This document shows, one piece after another, positions 34,260 through 42,207 of a stretch of DNA of 64,000 nt. This DNA comes from Salirhabdus euzebyi. Its GTDB lineage: Bacteria > Bacillota > Bacilli > Bacillales > Alkalibacillaceae. The translations under genes were made by a program, and so were the position numbers. The notes beneath the pieces were generated by a model, which did not search any database, had not been told where the DNA came from, and saw only the letters and a program-made list of their open reading frames with translations. The stretch's first letter is position 1. Every line of letters starts with the position of its first letter. The DNA is taken from positions 62,001-126,000 of the forward strand of contig NZ_JACHGH010000001.1 in the NCBI RefSeq assembly GCF_014207435.1, read 5' to 3'.

Positions 34260-34964
34260 TTGCAACAAAGAATTTCATTATTAGTCATTTTTCTAATTAC
34301 TTTATTATTTATATCTGCGTGCGGTAAAAACACGGGGGACAATGGAGAATATCCATACGGACACTATAAAGATGATGAAATGATAGGAACTGTATGGGAA
34401 GTTAATAAAAACGAAAACAGTATTGTTGTTGACATTTCTGAATGGGAAAAGAGAGATAGAAAGGGTCCTGATATGACAGATGAAGGATACACCTATACTG
34501 CTAAATTAACAAAAGAAACCCTTATTGAACGAGAAGATGGAACATTAGCATCTATCGATGAAATAAAAAAGGGGCAAAAAGTGTTGGTCAACCCACCAAG
34601 AGGTAATGATTTCAAAGGGATAGCCAATGAAATTATCTTGTTAGAAATGTCTTACGAAGAAAAATATGCTCGCCTTCTTTCGCATATAGATGGGTTTAAT
34701 ATTGTCGTCATGTATAAGGATGGGAAGACATTACCTACGGAGATACAAGAATCGGTCTATGAAAATGTAATGAATATATTGGAGGGTACAGAACATAGAG
34801 CCGTAGCTGCATGGGTACCATATGATGAAAATTATGTTTTAGATTACAAAGAAGCATTAGATATCGAACAATTCCCAGTAGTGCTTGTGTTTAATCAGGA
34901 AGAACTTCTTTTTAAAGCCTACAATGTTGATGATTTATATGATTTCTTTAAAAACTTTAATTGA
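34260..34964 (+). CDS. Two-domain lipoprotein (234 aa)
   Basis: Lipobox ISAC at Cys 21. Residues 40-130 form a beta-rich, OB-like region (MIGTVWEVNKNENSIVVDIS, TYTAKLTKETLIEREDGT, IKKGQKVLVNPP) as in small Bacillus DUF3221-type lipoproteins. The rest (FNIVVMYKDGKTLPTEIQES, FPVVLVFNQEELLFKAYNVD) looks like a thioredoxin-like alpha/beta fold without a CxxC. TTG 34260 follows GAGGAGG by eight bases. Function unknown. Confidence 0.68.
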   Translation: MQQRISLLVIFLITLLFISACGKNTGDNGEYPYGHYKDDEMIGTVWEVNKNENSIVVDISEWEKRDRKGPDMTDEGYTYTAKLTKETLIEREDGTLASIDEIKKGQKVLVNPPRGNDFKGIANEIILLEMSYEEKYARLLSHIDGFNIVVMYKDGKTLPTEIQESVYENVMNILEGTEHRAVAAWVPYDENYVLDYKEALDIEQFPVVLVFNQEELLFKAYNVDDLYDFFKNFN

Positions 34965-35004
34965 AAAATGTCTTCAATTAAAGGGGAATATAGTGATACA
35001 AGGG

Positions 35005-35072
35005 GATCGTCAAAAAGACGGTCTTTTTATTTTGTTTTTTTCACAAGGATAATTGGAATTATATGTTAAAAT
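35005..35072 (+). promoter_or_regulatory. Repeated boundary module: terminator plus conserved promoter-like element, copy 3
   Basis: Stem GATCGTC (35005-35011) with GACGGTC (35017-35023) and a T-run, then AAGGATAATTGGAATT continuing to ATATGTTAAAAT by 35072. Confidence 0.8.
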
Positions 35073-35155
35073 AGTTACTATCAATTGTAGCTATTATACT
35101 ATCGAAGCAGGTTTGTTGTTTAAGGAAAAGAGAAAAAAACAAAGGGGTATAATAA

Positions 35156-35476
35156 ATGTTTGATGTCGTTTGGCTTAACATTGGTAGTCTCGCTCTTGGA
35201 CTGATTGCTTGGATACTTCCTGTTATTAACCTCATAAGTGGTAATAAGCAGGAAAATAAGATATGGATAACTCTTTTATTTATTAGCCTAAGTGCTTGTG
35301 CTAGTTCAATATTTTTTCAAATCTTTTATCATTATCATTTAGTAAAGATTGAGGATTGGTCTGCTCTTATGGACACAATTGGTTCGGTCACGTTCGTTTC
35401 AGCAGTTCTTCTTATCGTTACAATTATATTAAATGTAATTACTTTAGTAGTATATCATCGGAAAGCGGTAAGATAG
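35156..35476 (+). CDS. Small membrane protein with three helices (106 aa)
   Basis: Three hydrophobic helices (LNIGSLALGLIAWILPVINL, WITLLFISLSACASSIFFQI, FVSAVLLIVTIILNVITLVV) with a His/Tyr-rich middle loop. ATG 35156 follows CAAAGGGG. The conserved promoter-like element lies 84 bases upstream. Not recognised. Confidence 0.68.
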   Translation: MFDVVWLNIGSLALGLIAWILPVINLISGNKQENKIWITLLFISLSACASSIFFQIFYHYHLVKIEDWSALMDTIGSVTFVSAVLLIVTIILNVITLVVYHRKAVR

Positions 35477-35505
35477 GATGTCCGCTAATAGAAGCACTTT
35501 CCTCT

Positions 35506-35537
35506 TATTGCGTTAACGGGAGCCTATTTTGAATAGG
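35506..35537 (+). repeat. AACGGGGGC-type boundary motif (cluster A copy)
   Basis: Reads GTTAACGGGAGCCTATTTTG followed by AATAGG. It is related to copies at 58728, 58858, 60091, 60421, 60994, 61266 and 63491, which follow the stop codons of small genes. Confidence 0.55.
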
Positions 35538-35617
35538 GTATTGCATCCCTTGTTCTACTAATGAAGCAAATTAGTTCAACAACGAATGTAGTCAATTTTC
35601 CTATTTTAGGGGGGATT

Positions 35618-35800
35618 TTGTATACATTAAAAATTTTACTAAATTGGATTTTGGGTTTAATAGTTACAGCAATAATAATGGCTTCTTTGTCTGATGAAAA
35701 AGTAGATTGGGAACTTGTTGTTACTTTGAGTATAGCAGGTTTTATAGGTGTGTTTATTTCATCAGTTATAAAGAAAGCTTTGAGAAAAGAAGAAGATTAA
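35618..35800 (+). CDS. Tiny two-helix membrane protein (60 aa)
   Basis: Two helices (LNWILGLIVTAIIMASL and VVTLSIAGFIGVFISSVI) and a charged C terminus (KKALRKEED). TTG 35618 directly follows a GGGGGG site; an in-frame ATG 35561 would add 19 residues but lies in the intergenic motif. Unknown function. Confidence 0.55.
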   Translation: MYTLKILLNWILGLIVTAIIMASLSDEKVDWELVVTLSIAGFIGVFISSVIKKALRKEED

Positions 35801-35882
35801 TAATAAACAATAGTAATTGTTTTACATAGGAGTAAGGGAACAAGGTTCTGTATACCGTCAATAAAGGAGGTTTAAAGAAATA

Positions 35883-36073
35883 ATGGGATAAAGCAAATAG
35901 TACGCCTTTGGATGTTCATTATGCTGGGTATGGTGTGCTTTGAATTTTTAATGTTTATTTGGCAAGGTGAAGCCATTGCGTGGCTAGATATTTTCAAAAG
36001 AAGCATATTTATTTCAATAGCTGTATTGCTTGGTGTGAGTATTAATTATATTCAAAAAAGGAATAACCACTGA
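35883..36073 (+). pseudogene. Tiny membrane protein with a one-base defect after the start codon
   Basis: AAAGGAGG precedes ATG 35883, but that frame stops at once (ATG GGA TAA). Missing one G in the G run would restore MGIKQIVRLWMFIMLGMV, continuing to two membrane helices and a stop at 36073. Translation could instead start at ATG 35912, giving 53 residues. Either way a small two-helix protein like its neighbours. Confidence 0.5.
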
Positions 36074-36134
36074 ATGCTAGAAGAGTTGAAGAAGATTTTT
36101 TAATGACAGCATTTATATTTTAGGGGTGAAGAAG

Positions 36135-36326
36135 GTGTCTAAAGATAAATTGACAGGTTTATATATTTTATGGATTTTAGTCTTAATTATTGAACTAGGA
36201 TGGCTATTAGCTGTAGCAACAAGCACATATGATACAGGTATCCTAGCTTTTATCATAACTTTAATTGCAGTGACGATTGCAATTGGGGCAGCTGGTCTAA
36301 TTTTATTAAGTAAATATATCGATTAA
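36135..36326 (+). CDS. Tiny two-helix membrane protein (63 aa)
   Basis: Helices GLYILWILVLIIELGWLLAV and LAFIITLIAVTIAIGAAGLI. GTG 36135 lies eight bases after GGGG; the GTG at 36126 overlaps the ribosome site. It is the last gene of cluster A. Confidence 0.65.
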   Translation: MSKDKLTGLYILWILVLIIELGWLLAVATSTYDTGILAFIITLIAVTIAIGAAGLILLSKYID

Positions 36327-36461
36327 CTAGAATAGTATTAAGCTAGCGAAAGCATTAGTTTAAGAAGCCGAAAATACTAAAGTGAAATTTCCATAAAATT
36401 GTATGCGTTAAATATCAACATTAAACTTTTCAGAGCCAATAAAAGTAAGCACATATTTTCA

Positions 36462-36715
36462 CCTTCCTGCATATATAAGTCTTTGGTGAGAAAAAAATGA
36501 GGAAGGAAGATGAACAGTGAATTACATCGAGATGAATACAACAAACAGTAATGAGGACAATGTGGTGAAGGAAAATAAAATTCTTGAAGTAAACTTATCC
36601 GCGCAAACAGATCATTTATATGCAGTTGTTACTCCTGTTAAAAAATAACGTAAAACTCCATATAGTTTATAAAACCACCTCTGTAAACTTACATACAAGA
36701 GGTGGTTTGTTAATT
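36462..36715 (+). ncRNA. Candidate structured RNA element, copy A (two-copy family)
   Basis: Stem CCTTCCT (36462-36468) with AGGAAGG (36500-36506) encloses GCATATATAAGTCTTTGGTG, and a terminator with arms AAACCACCTCT (36672-36682) and AGAGGTGGTTT (36698-36708) closes the unit. A second copy at 56186-56312 keeps the loop (CTTTGGTGAGA), the paired bases by matching changes (CCTTTCTG with CAGAAAGG) and the terminator including ACATACA in its loop. Copy A also contains a 43-codon frame. It could be a small RNA or a leader element. Confidence 0.4.
36517..36648 (+). CDS. Possible small peptide gene (43 aa)
   Basis: GTG 36517 lies after AGGAAGGAAGATG and encodes a hydrophilic peptide beginning MNYIEMNTTNSNEDN and ending VVTPVKK. 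It fills the space between the 5' stem and the terminator of the structured element. Copy B of the element has only an 11-codon frame, so coding is uncertain. Confidence 0.4.
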   Translation: MNYIEMNTTNSNEDNVVKENKILEVNLSAQTDHLYAVVTPVKK

Positions 36716-36798
36716 ATAAGAATCCAGGTTAATTAACTTTATTGAAAGATTCACAATCATGTTTTTAGCTGCATAGGGTAAGATTGTAAGGCATTATT

Positions 36799-36880
36799 GG
36801 AGGGATAGCGAAGTGGTCAAACGCGGCGGACTGTAAATCCGTTCCCTTTGGGTTCGAAGGTTCGAATCCTTCTCCCTCCA
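36799..36880 (+). tRNA. tRNA-Tyr (GTA)
   Basis: Acceptor GGAGGGA pairs with TCCCTCC (36873-36879); anticodon GTA in CTGTAAA; T-loop GGTTCGAATCC; a long variable arm as in class II tRNAs. No encoded CCA. Confidence 0.95.
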
Positions 36881-36887
36881 TTTATCT

Positions 36888-36962
36888 GCGGAAGTAGTTC
36901 AGTGGTAGAACACCACCTTGCCAAGGTGGGGGTCGCGGGTTCGAATCCCGTCTTCCGCTCCA
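36888..36962 (+). tRNA. tRNA-Gly (GCC)
   Basis: Acceptor GCGGAAG pairs with CTTCCGC; anticodon GCC in TTGCCAA; T-loop GGTTCGAATCC; CCA encoded at 36960-36962. Confidence 0.95.
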
Positions 36963-36969
36963 TACATAT

Positions 36970-37040
<71 letters not shown>

Positions 37041-37462
37041 TACATATATTTTTTTGTGAGAAATGTTGTACAAGCACGACTAAAGTGGTCGTGAAGAACT
37101 ATTGGGTTTGTCTCAACTATAAATAATACCAACATAATTTTTTAAGCTAAAAATAATAAAGACTCATAAACGTTAAATATTAATGTTTATGAGTCTTTTA
37201 TTTTACAGGATATGAAAAAAAGTAATTTTAAACTCAATTTTACTGACAATTTCTTTATGGAAGTTTTAATCTAATGCATTTTGGAATTTCGATGATATTG
37301 TTCCACTTTTCTAATGTAAGTTATGTTAGAATAGCATTAATTGTCAAATTAACCCAACGTTTAGCTGGGATATAGGGGGATTGGTTGAAAAGGATATTCC
37401 AAATCTATATAAAACATTAAGTGACTCAATTTTAATGAGAATAATATGGTTGGAGGAGAAAG
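37041..37462. other. Region between the tRNA operon and the next lipoprotein gene
   Basis: Holds the tRNA operon terminator (37158-37205). The rest, 37206-37462, has no recognisable gene and presumably contains the lipoprotein promoter. No integrase or attachment repeat is seen at the tRNA 3' ends. Confidence 0.5.
37158..37205 (+). terminator. Terminator of the tRNA operon
   Basis: An 18-pair stem (37158-37175 with 37181-37198, core AAAGACTCATAAACGTTA) with one G-T pair, then TTTTATTTT. Confidence 0.88.
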
Positions 37463-38566
37463 ATGCGCAAAAATAAAAAAATACGAAGATCCTTTATTTT
37501 AATATGGATGATGGTATCAATAATCTTATCTGGTTGTGCGAATAGTTCAACCCAGGAAGAAGTCGAAAAAAATAATAATGGAAAAGAACCTGAACAGGTT
37601 GATGATAATGCACTTGATAATAAGGAAAACAATAGTAATGAAGTTGAACAAACACAAGAAGATACAGAACCTGACCCTACATTAATACATGTTGGTACAT
37701 ATGAACGTATGGGAGATAAACCGATTCCATTTAAAGATTTTTCCATTTCACAAACTAGTAAAGATGTCTATGTTTATGATTTAGAAGATTCCCAGTCATA
37801 CGCTGTTATCGTTGATAAACAAACTTTTTCAGATCCTATCCAAAATAAAGCGTTAGGTCAGTTAGTAGAAAATAAGTCTATTAAAACGGAAGAAGGCGAG
37901 TTAACTTTACTCTCGTTAAGTGCTTCTGGCATAGAAAAGGAAGAGGCCTTTGATATTCCTAATCATGATGACAAAAATATAAAGACTGAAAATACATATT
38001 CCTCAGACGGAATCTCTAGATTATATATGAAAGATGAAGGAAAAGAGGGTATTGAAATAGTAAGCTTACTATCTCCTGCTGACAAGATCACAGTACCTGG
38101 AAAAGGTTATGAGATAAGTAAATTTAATGGCTTTTATAATACTTATAAAATGAAATATGTTGATTTAGTAAATAAACGTATCGTTTCCTATTGGCAAGAA
38201 ACCAAATCAGGAAATACGACTGCTTTCATTCAATTGTTTGATTTAGATACTGGAGAGCCAGTGTGGGATGTAGAAGGAAAGCGGTTGACAGTATCTTTAA
38301 AAGATCTATACGACCCAGTTTTCCACGTTGACGAAAATGGAACGTTAACGGCAGCTGGCATGGGGCAATATTCAAAAGACACGCTTAGTGTTATCCAGTT
38401 AGATAAAGATTTAAATCAAGTATTTTATGATAAAACGTCATTAGATATTAAAGAAGCTGATGAAATTCAATTTAGTAAGGATGGAACCATAAATATTTAC
38501 TATTCACCACTTTATAAAGAAAAAGAGTATTTGAGTTTAGTTCAAATGAAAATAGGATTACCTTAA
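37463..38566 (+). CDS. Large lipoprotein, unknown function (367 aa)
   Basis: Signal peptide with lipobox LSGC at Cys 25, an acidic Asn/Glu-rich linker to about residue 68, then a beta-rich domain of 300 residues. Phrases such as FIQLFDLDTGEPVWDVEG and LSVIQLDKDLNQVFYDK suggest beta-propeller-like blades. ATG 37463 follows TTGGAGGAG. A second lipoprotein of the same style follows 28 bases later; the two probably form an operon. No enzyme motif seen. Confidence 0.72.
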   Translation: MRKNKKIRRSFILIWMMVSIILSGCANSSTQEEVEKNNNGKEPEQVDDNALDNKENNSNEVEQTQEDTEPDPTLIHVGTYERMGDKPIPFKDFSISQTSKDVYVYDLEDSQSYAVIVDKQTFSDPIQNKALGQLVENKSIKTEEGELTLLSLSASGIEKEEAFDIPNHDDKNIKTENTYSSDGISRLYMKDEGKEGIEIVSLLSPADKITVPGKGYEISKFNGFYNTYKMKYVDLVNKRIVSYWQETKSGNTTAFIQLFDLDTGEPVWDVEGKRLTVSLKDLYDPVFHVDENGTLTAAGMGQYSKDTLSVIQLDKDLNQVFYDKTSLDIKEADEIQFSKDGTINIYYSPLYKEKEYLSLVQMKIGLP

Positions 38567-38594
38567 GGCTAATCTAACTTACAGGGGGTATTTG

Positions 38595-39716
38595 GTGAAA
38601 AAAATTAATTTACTTTTTTTTCTTATTATGTTTATTCTTCTTGCTGCTTGTAGTGAGAAGGCGGAAGGAACAATTGAAAATCAAGAGAAAAAAGAAGACT
38701 ATACACAAAGTGAAGAAAATTTAGAAGACGATGCTTCTGCTGAACAAGAAGCTGAAACAAACGATAACGAAGCACCGAAAGAAGAAGAGAATCAAGAAGA
38801 GAAGGAAGAAAATAATACTATTTCCTTTGAAGATATAGACTTAAAAAATGGTGTGGAATTAAAGAATGCAATCATAGAAGGTAGTACTTCCATTATACTA
38901 GGAGCTAGTGAAAATCATATTTTACTTCAAACAATGGCAGAGGGTTTGTACTTATATAATATAAAAGAAGAGAAAACGATTCCTATTGCTAACGGAGTGA
39001 AACATGCAACGATTACTGAAGATGATCAATACGTATTTTATGTGAAAGAAAATGTGGCGGATGACATTGTTCATTATTATGATATCCAACTAAACTTAGA
39101 TCAAGGACCTTTAACAGAGCCGCACTCTGACGGAGGAATTATTCGAAATGTAACGTATTTAAATGGGGCTTTTTACTATTCTTATCCTTTACTAGAAAAC
39201 GATACGCATGTAAGTGAGTTAAAAGTTTTGAAAAAATATACATCGACCTTTGTCATTAAACCAGAGGATGAGAAAATTTCAGAAACAAGTAGGGCTTTTG
39301 CTGCTAATGATCATGCTTTTTATTATTATTCACCACAGAATAAAAGTATAAATAAAGTTCATTTAAGTGGTGACAATCAAGAATTAGGAAAAGTTGAAGC
39401 GGAGTTTGATGATGCAGAGGTATTAGCTGTTAATAATAAAGAGGAGTGGGTGATTTTAGACTTTATTCCTCCTGAATCAAAACTAGTAACCTCTTATGGG
39501 GAAATTGAGGATGTTACCTGGGTTCGAGATGTACAATGGATATATGATAATTACTTATTGGTCATATCATCAGGTTTAGATGATAAGCTAATTTTAATAG
39601 ATCCCGAAACACAAGAGCATAAAATATTAAGCAAAAATTTTTCTAGCTTTGCAGCTATAGGAGATTCCATTTATGTACAAGGTGGATCGAAAGTTTTTAA
39701 ATATTCATTAAAATAA
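38595..39716 (+). CDS. Large lipoprotein, beta-propeller-like (373 aa)
   Basis: Lipobox LAAC, an acidic linker very rich in Glu, then repeated beta-strand units (HILLQTMAEGLYLYNIKEEK, DDQYVFYVKENV, LIDPETQEHKILSKNF) as in six- or seven-bladed propellers. I chose GTG 38595, six bases after AGGGGG; TTG 38592 is too close. It follows the similar lipoprotein gene and ends at a terminator. Function unknown; an extracytoplasmic binding or scaffolding role is plausible. Confidence 0.72.
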   Translation: MKKINLLFFLIMFILLAACSEKAEGTIENQEKKEDYTQSEENLEDDASAEQEAETNDNEAPKEEENQEEKEENNTISFEDIDLKNGVELKNAIIEGSTSIILGASENHILLQTMAEGLYLYNIKEEKTIPIANGVKHATITEDDQYVFYVKENVADDIVHYYDIQLNLDQGPLTEPHSDGGIIRNVTYLNGAFYYSYPLLENDTHVSELKVLKKYTSTFVIKPEDEKISETSRAFAANDHAFYYYSPQNKSINKVHLSGDNQELGKVEAEFDDAEVLAVNNKEEWVILDFIPPESKLVTSYGEIEDVTWVRDVQWIYDNYLLVISSGLDDKLILIDPETQEHKILSKNFSSFAAIGDSIYVQGGSKVFKYSLK

Positions 39717-39757
39717 TTAGTAGTGCAAATCTAGTCTAAATCACGCTCCAAAACAAT

Positions 39758-39797
39758 AAAACACGTGGATTCAATAATGAATTCACGTGTTTTTCTT
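39758..39797. terminator. Bidirectional terminator between the lipoprotein and aldolase-family genes
   Basis: AAAACACGTG (39758-39767) with CACGTGTTTT (39784-39793), extended by inner ATTCA/TGAAT pairing. Confidence 0.88.
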
Positions 39798-39829
39798 CAT
39801 GGTAATTAATTCGATATACTATTATGGTT

Positions 39830-40783
39830 TTACTTAATATCTTCATGCGTTTCAACAGATGATAATTTATCGTAGAATCCTAAAAAGTTGTTTTTGGCAT
39901 TACTTTTTCGTATTGCAATTGCACTTCTTGGATGTTCATTGAAAAGTCCTGTTATCGCGTAAGCTGTGTTATATCCCCACTCCAATTTTTCTCTTAGTGG
40001 CAATAATCGGTTTTCTATTACACGAAGGATGGGTCTAACATCATACTTAGTGGAGTTCAAATATCCTAAAATAAGTTCGGTAGGGCAGTTTCCAGCTCCT
40101 CTTCCCATTCCAAAAATAGAAGTATCTAAAAACTCCACACCTTGTTCATAACTAAAAATTGTGTTGGAAAAAGCCATTTGTAAATTATTGTGAGTATGAA
40201 TACCGAGTTTTTTGTTCGGAGCATACTTTTTAAAGGTTTCAATCAAATATTGAATATCTTTGTTGTACAGACTCCCATATGAATCAACGATATATGCCAT
40301 ATCGACAGGGCTTTCGTTCACTTTCTTTAAAGCCTCATTTAACCCCAATCCTAAAGAATTAGACACAGCCATAATGTTTATACTTGTTTCATATCCTAAT
40401 TTGTTAAATGCCTCCACTAGATCAATAGCTTTATCGATATCTTTCAAATAGCAAGCAACTCTGATTAAATCAATTGAACTTTCCTCACAAGGTAAAATGT
40501 CATCGACTTCCACCCTACCTATATCAACAATTGCTGAGAGTTTGGTGTTTTTCTTCTCGGGGATTACCTCCCTTATAAAATCATCTTCACAAAATCGCCA
40601 TGGCCCAACACCTTCTGTATCTACTAGTTTAGGTGAATTTTTATAGCCTATTTCCATGTAGTCAACACCTGCAGCATTTAGTGAGTCGTACAGATCTCTT
40701 ACAAAATCCACATCGAAGTCCCAGTTATTTACTAATCCTCCGTCACGAATGGTACAATCGAGAACTTTTACATTCGTTTTCAT
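39830..40783 (-). CDS. DRE-TIM metallolyase / aldolase family enzyme
   Basis: A 317-residue TIM-barrel protein of the HMG-CoA lyase, 4-hydroxy-2-oxovalerate aldolase and homocitrate synthase superfamily. The metal-binding start motif is DCTIRDGG at residues 9-16, and the later metal ligands are in KLGIHTHNNLQMAF and the glycine-rich GMGRGAGNCPTEL. The usual C-terminal communication domain is absent. Enzymes of this short type occur in polysaccharide or secondary-metabolite loci and are often poorly annotated. ATG 40783 follows AGGAAAAT-like signals. It is alone, leftward. Substrate unknown. Confidence 0.82.
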   Translation of the reverse strand: MKTNVKVLDCTIRDGGLVNNWDFDVDFVRDLYDSLNAAGVDYMEIGYKNSPKLVDTEGVGPWRFCEDDFIREVIPEKKNTKLSAIVDIGRVEVDDILPCEESSIDLIRVACYLKDIDKAIDLVEAFNKLGYETSINIMAVSNSLGLGLNEALKKVNESPVDMAYIVDSYGSLYNKDIQYLIETFKKYAPNKKLGIHTHNNLQMAFSNTIFSYEQGVEFLDTSIFGMGRGAGNCPTELILGYLNSTKYDVRPILRVIENRLLPLREKLEWGYNTAYAITGLFNEHPRSAIAIRKSNAKNNFLGFYDKLSSVETHEDIK

Positions 40784-40987
40784 ATTTTCCTCTCAAATCC
40801 TTTCTTGAATTAACGCTTTTATCCGTTAAAGCAGTCTATAAAATGATTGTAACATAAAACGGAGTAAAATGGGTGTTAAAAAGAAAGCTTTAGATAACTA
40901 TAATTTTGATTCACATAGAAATTGTTGGTTTGAATCCTAGTATCCCGCTTTATCGTCTTATAGATAACTAAAAAAGGAGGGGAAATT

Positions 40988-41389
40988 TTGAGTGATAAAC
41001 AAGAAGGTAGAGCAACTCCTCATTCTGACATTGCCTTTTTATCCAATAATAAAGAAGATGTTATCGAAATGTTAATGAAACAGTATGGTGAAGAACTCAA
41101 ACGTATCATTTTTATGTATGTGAAAAATTGGTCACAGGCAGATGATCTCATTCAAGATGTTTTTGTGACGATTTTCATAAAGCTAGATACATATAAGGGA
41201 AAATCTTCTCTTAAAAATTGGATTTATTCCATTGCTATTAATAAATGTAAGGATTACTTAAGAAGCTGGCAATATAAGAAAATGATGTTTGCTGATGTCG
41301 CTCCATCGATTAAGGTAGATGATTTTGCGATTAACTACGTGGACAAAAATACTTTGGATTCGGCGGACTTTTTGTCAGTCGTTAAGTAA
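40988..41389 (+). pseudogene. ECF sigma factor truncated after region 2
   Basis: TTG 40988 follows GGAGGGG. The 133 residues include sigma region 2 (LKRIIFMYVKNWSQADDLIQ, DVFVTIFIKLDTYKGKSSLK, NWIYSIAINKCKDYLR), but the protein ends shortly after, with no region 4 helix-turn-helix and no continuation in other frames that I can see. A normal ECF factor has about 170-190 residues. No anti-sigma gene follows. It is probably a decayed gene, although a region-2-only product could still bind RNA polymerase. Confidence 0.75.
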
Positions 41390-41504
41390 CTATTTTGTTC
41401 CTCTTATTTAAAACTAATCGCATATACATATAATCTGATTATTGGACATCGACTCTCCATTCCGTTTAGGATAAATATATAGCTAAAAAGAAAGGGTGGC
41501 AGTA

Positions 41505-42155
41505 TTGAAAACTCTCGTTGTTGGAGCAAATGGACAAATCGGAAAACATTTAGTCAAATTTATTCAGAATAGTGGAAGTCATACTGCAAAAGCGATGATT
41601 CGTAGTAAAGAGCAAGCAGGCTATTTTGAAGAGTTAGGTGCAGAAACAGCAGTCGTTGATTTAGAGGGCGAAATAGAGGACATTGCAAAAGCGGCTGAAG
41701 GAGTCGATGCTATTGTTTTCACTGCCGGCTCTGGACCACACACTGGAAAAGATAAAACGATTATGGTTGATTTGGACGGAGCTGTAAAAACGATTGAAGC
41801 TGCTAAGATAGCAAATGTGAAGCGATTTATCATGGTAAGTTCATTCGATACTAGTCGTCAAGCTATTCAGTCCGCACCACCTGGCTTTGCACCTTATGTA
41901 GTAGCGAAGCACTATGCGGATGAATGGTTAAGAAGAACGGATTTAGAGTATACAATTGTTCATCCAGGTGCACTAACCAATGATGCAGGAACAGGACAAG
42001 TGGAAGCTGCAGTAGAAGTAGAAAGAGGATCGGTTCCTCGGGAGGATGTAGCAAACGTCATTTTTGGTTGTATAGGGAGTGCCACGACCATCGGGAAAGA
42101 ATTCCAAGTGGTGTCAGGTCCGACTTCTATTAGGGAAGCGTTGCAAAAGATATAA
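41505..42155 (+). CDS. NAD(P)-binding SDR-like oxidoreductase (YhfK type)
   Basis: A 216-residue atypical short-chain dehydrogenase with a Rossmann start TLVVGANGQIGKHLV, VDAIVFTAGSG for the second cofactor strand, MVSSFDTSR, YVVAKHYADEWLR near the usual Tyr-x-x-x-Lys, and YTIVHPGALTND. This matches the YhfK/YwnB group of B. subtilis. TTG 41505 lies five bases after AAAGGGTGG; the GTG at 41496 overlaps it. Substrate unknown. A terminator follows. Confidence 0.85.
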   Translation: MKTLVVGANGQIGKHLVKFIQNSGSHTAKAMIRSKEQAGYFEELGAETAVVDLEGEIEDIAKAAEGVDAIVFTAGSGPHTGKDKTIMVDLDGAVKTIEAAKIANVKRFIMVSSFDTSRQAIQSAPPGFAPYVVAKHYADEWLRRTDLEYTIVHPGALTNDAGTGQVEAAVEVERGSVPREDVANVIFGCIGSATTIGKEFQVVSGPTSIREALQKI

Positions 42156-42173
42156 GATAAGTAAATGTATGTG

Positions 42174-42201
42174 AGGCGCATGAATAATTCATGCGCCTAC
42201 T
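42174..42201. terminator. Bidirectional terminator between yhfK-like gene and vanT
   Basis: A perfect 11-bp stem AGGCGCATGAA (42174-42184) with TTCATGCGCCT (42188-42198). Confidence 0.85.
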
Positions 42202-42207
42202 TTATTT

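Noticed and set aside
29169-36326. CRISPR array or integron attC series
   Set aside because: Repeats are not regularly spaced with unique spacers of constant size, there are no cas genes or integron integrase, and the motifs do not form attC-type paired sites.
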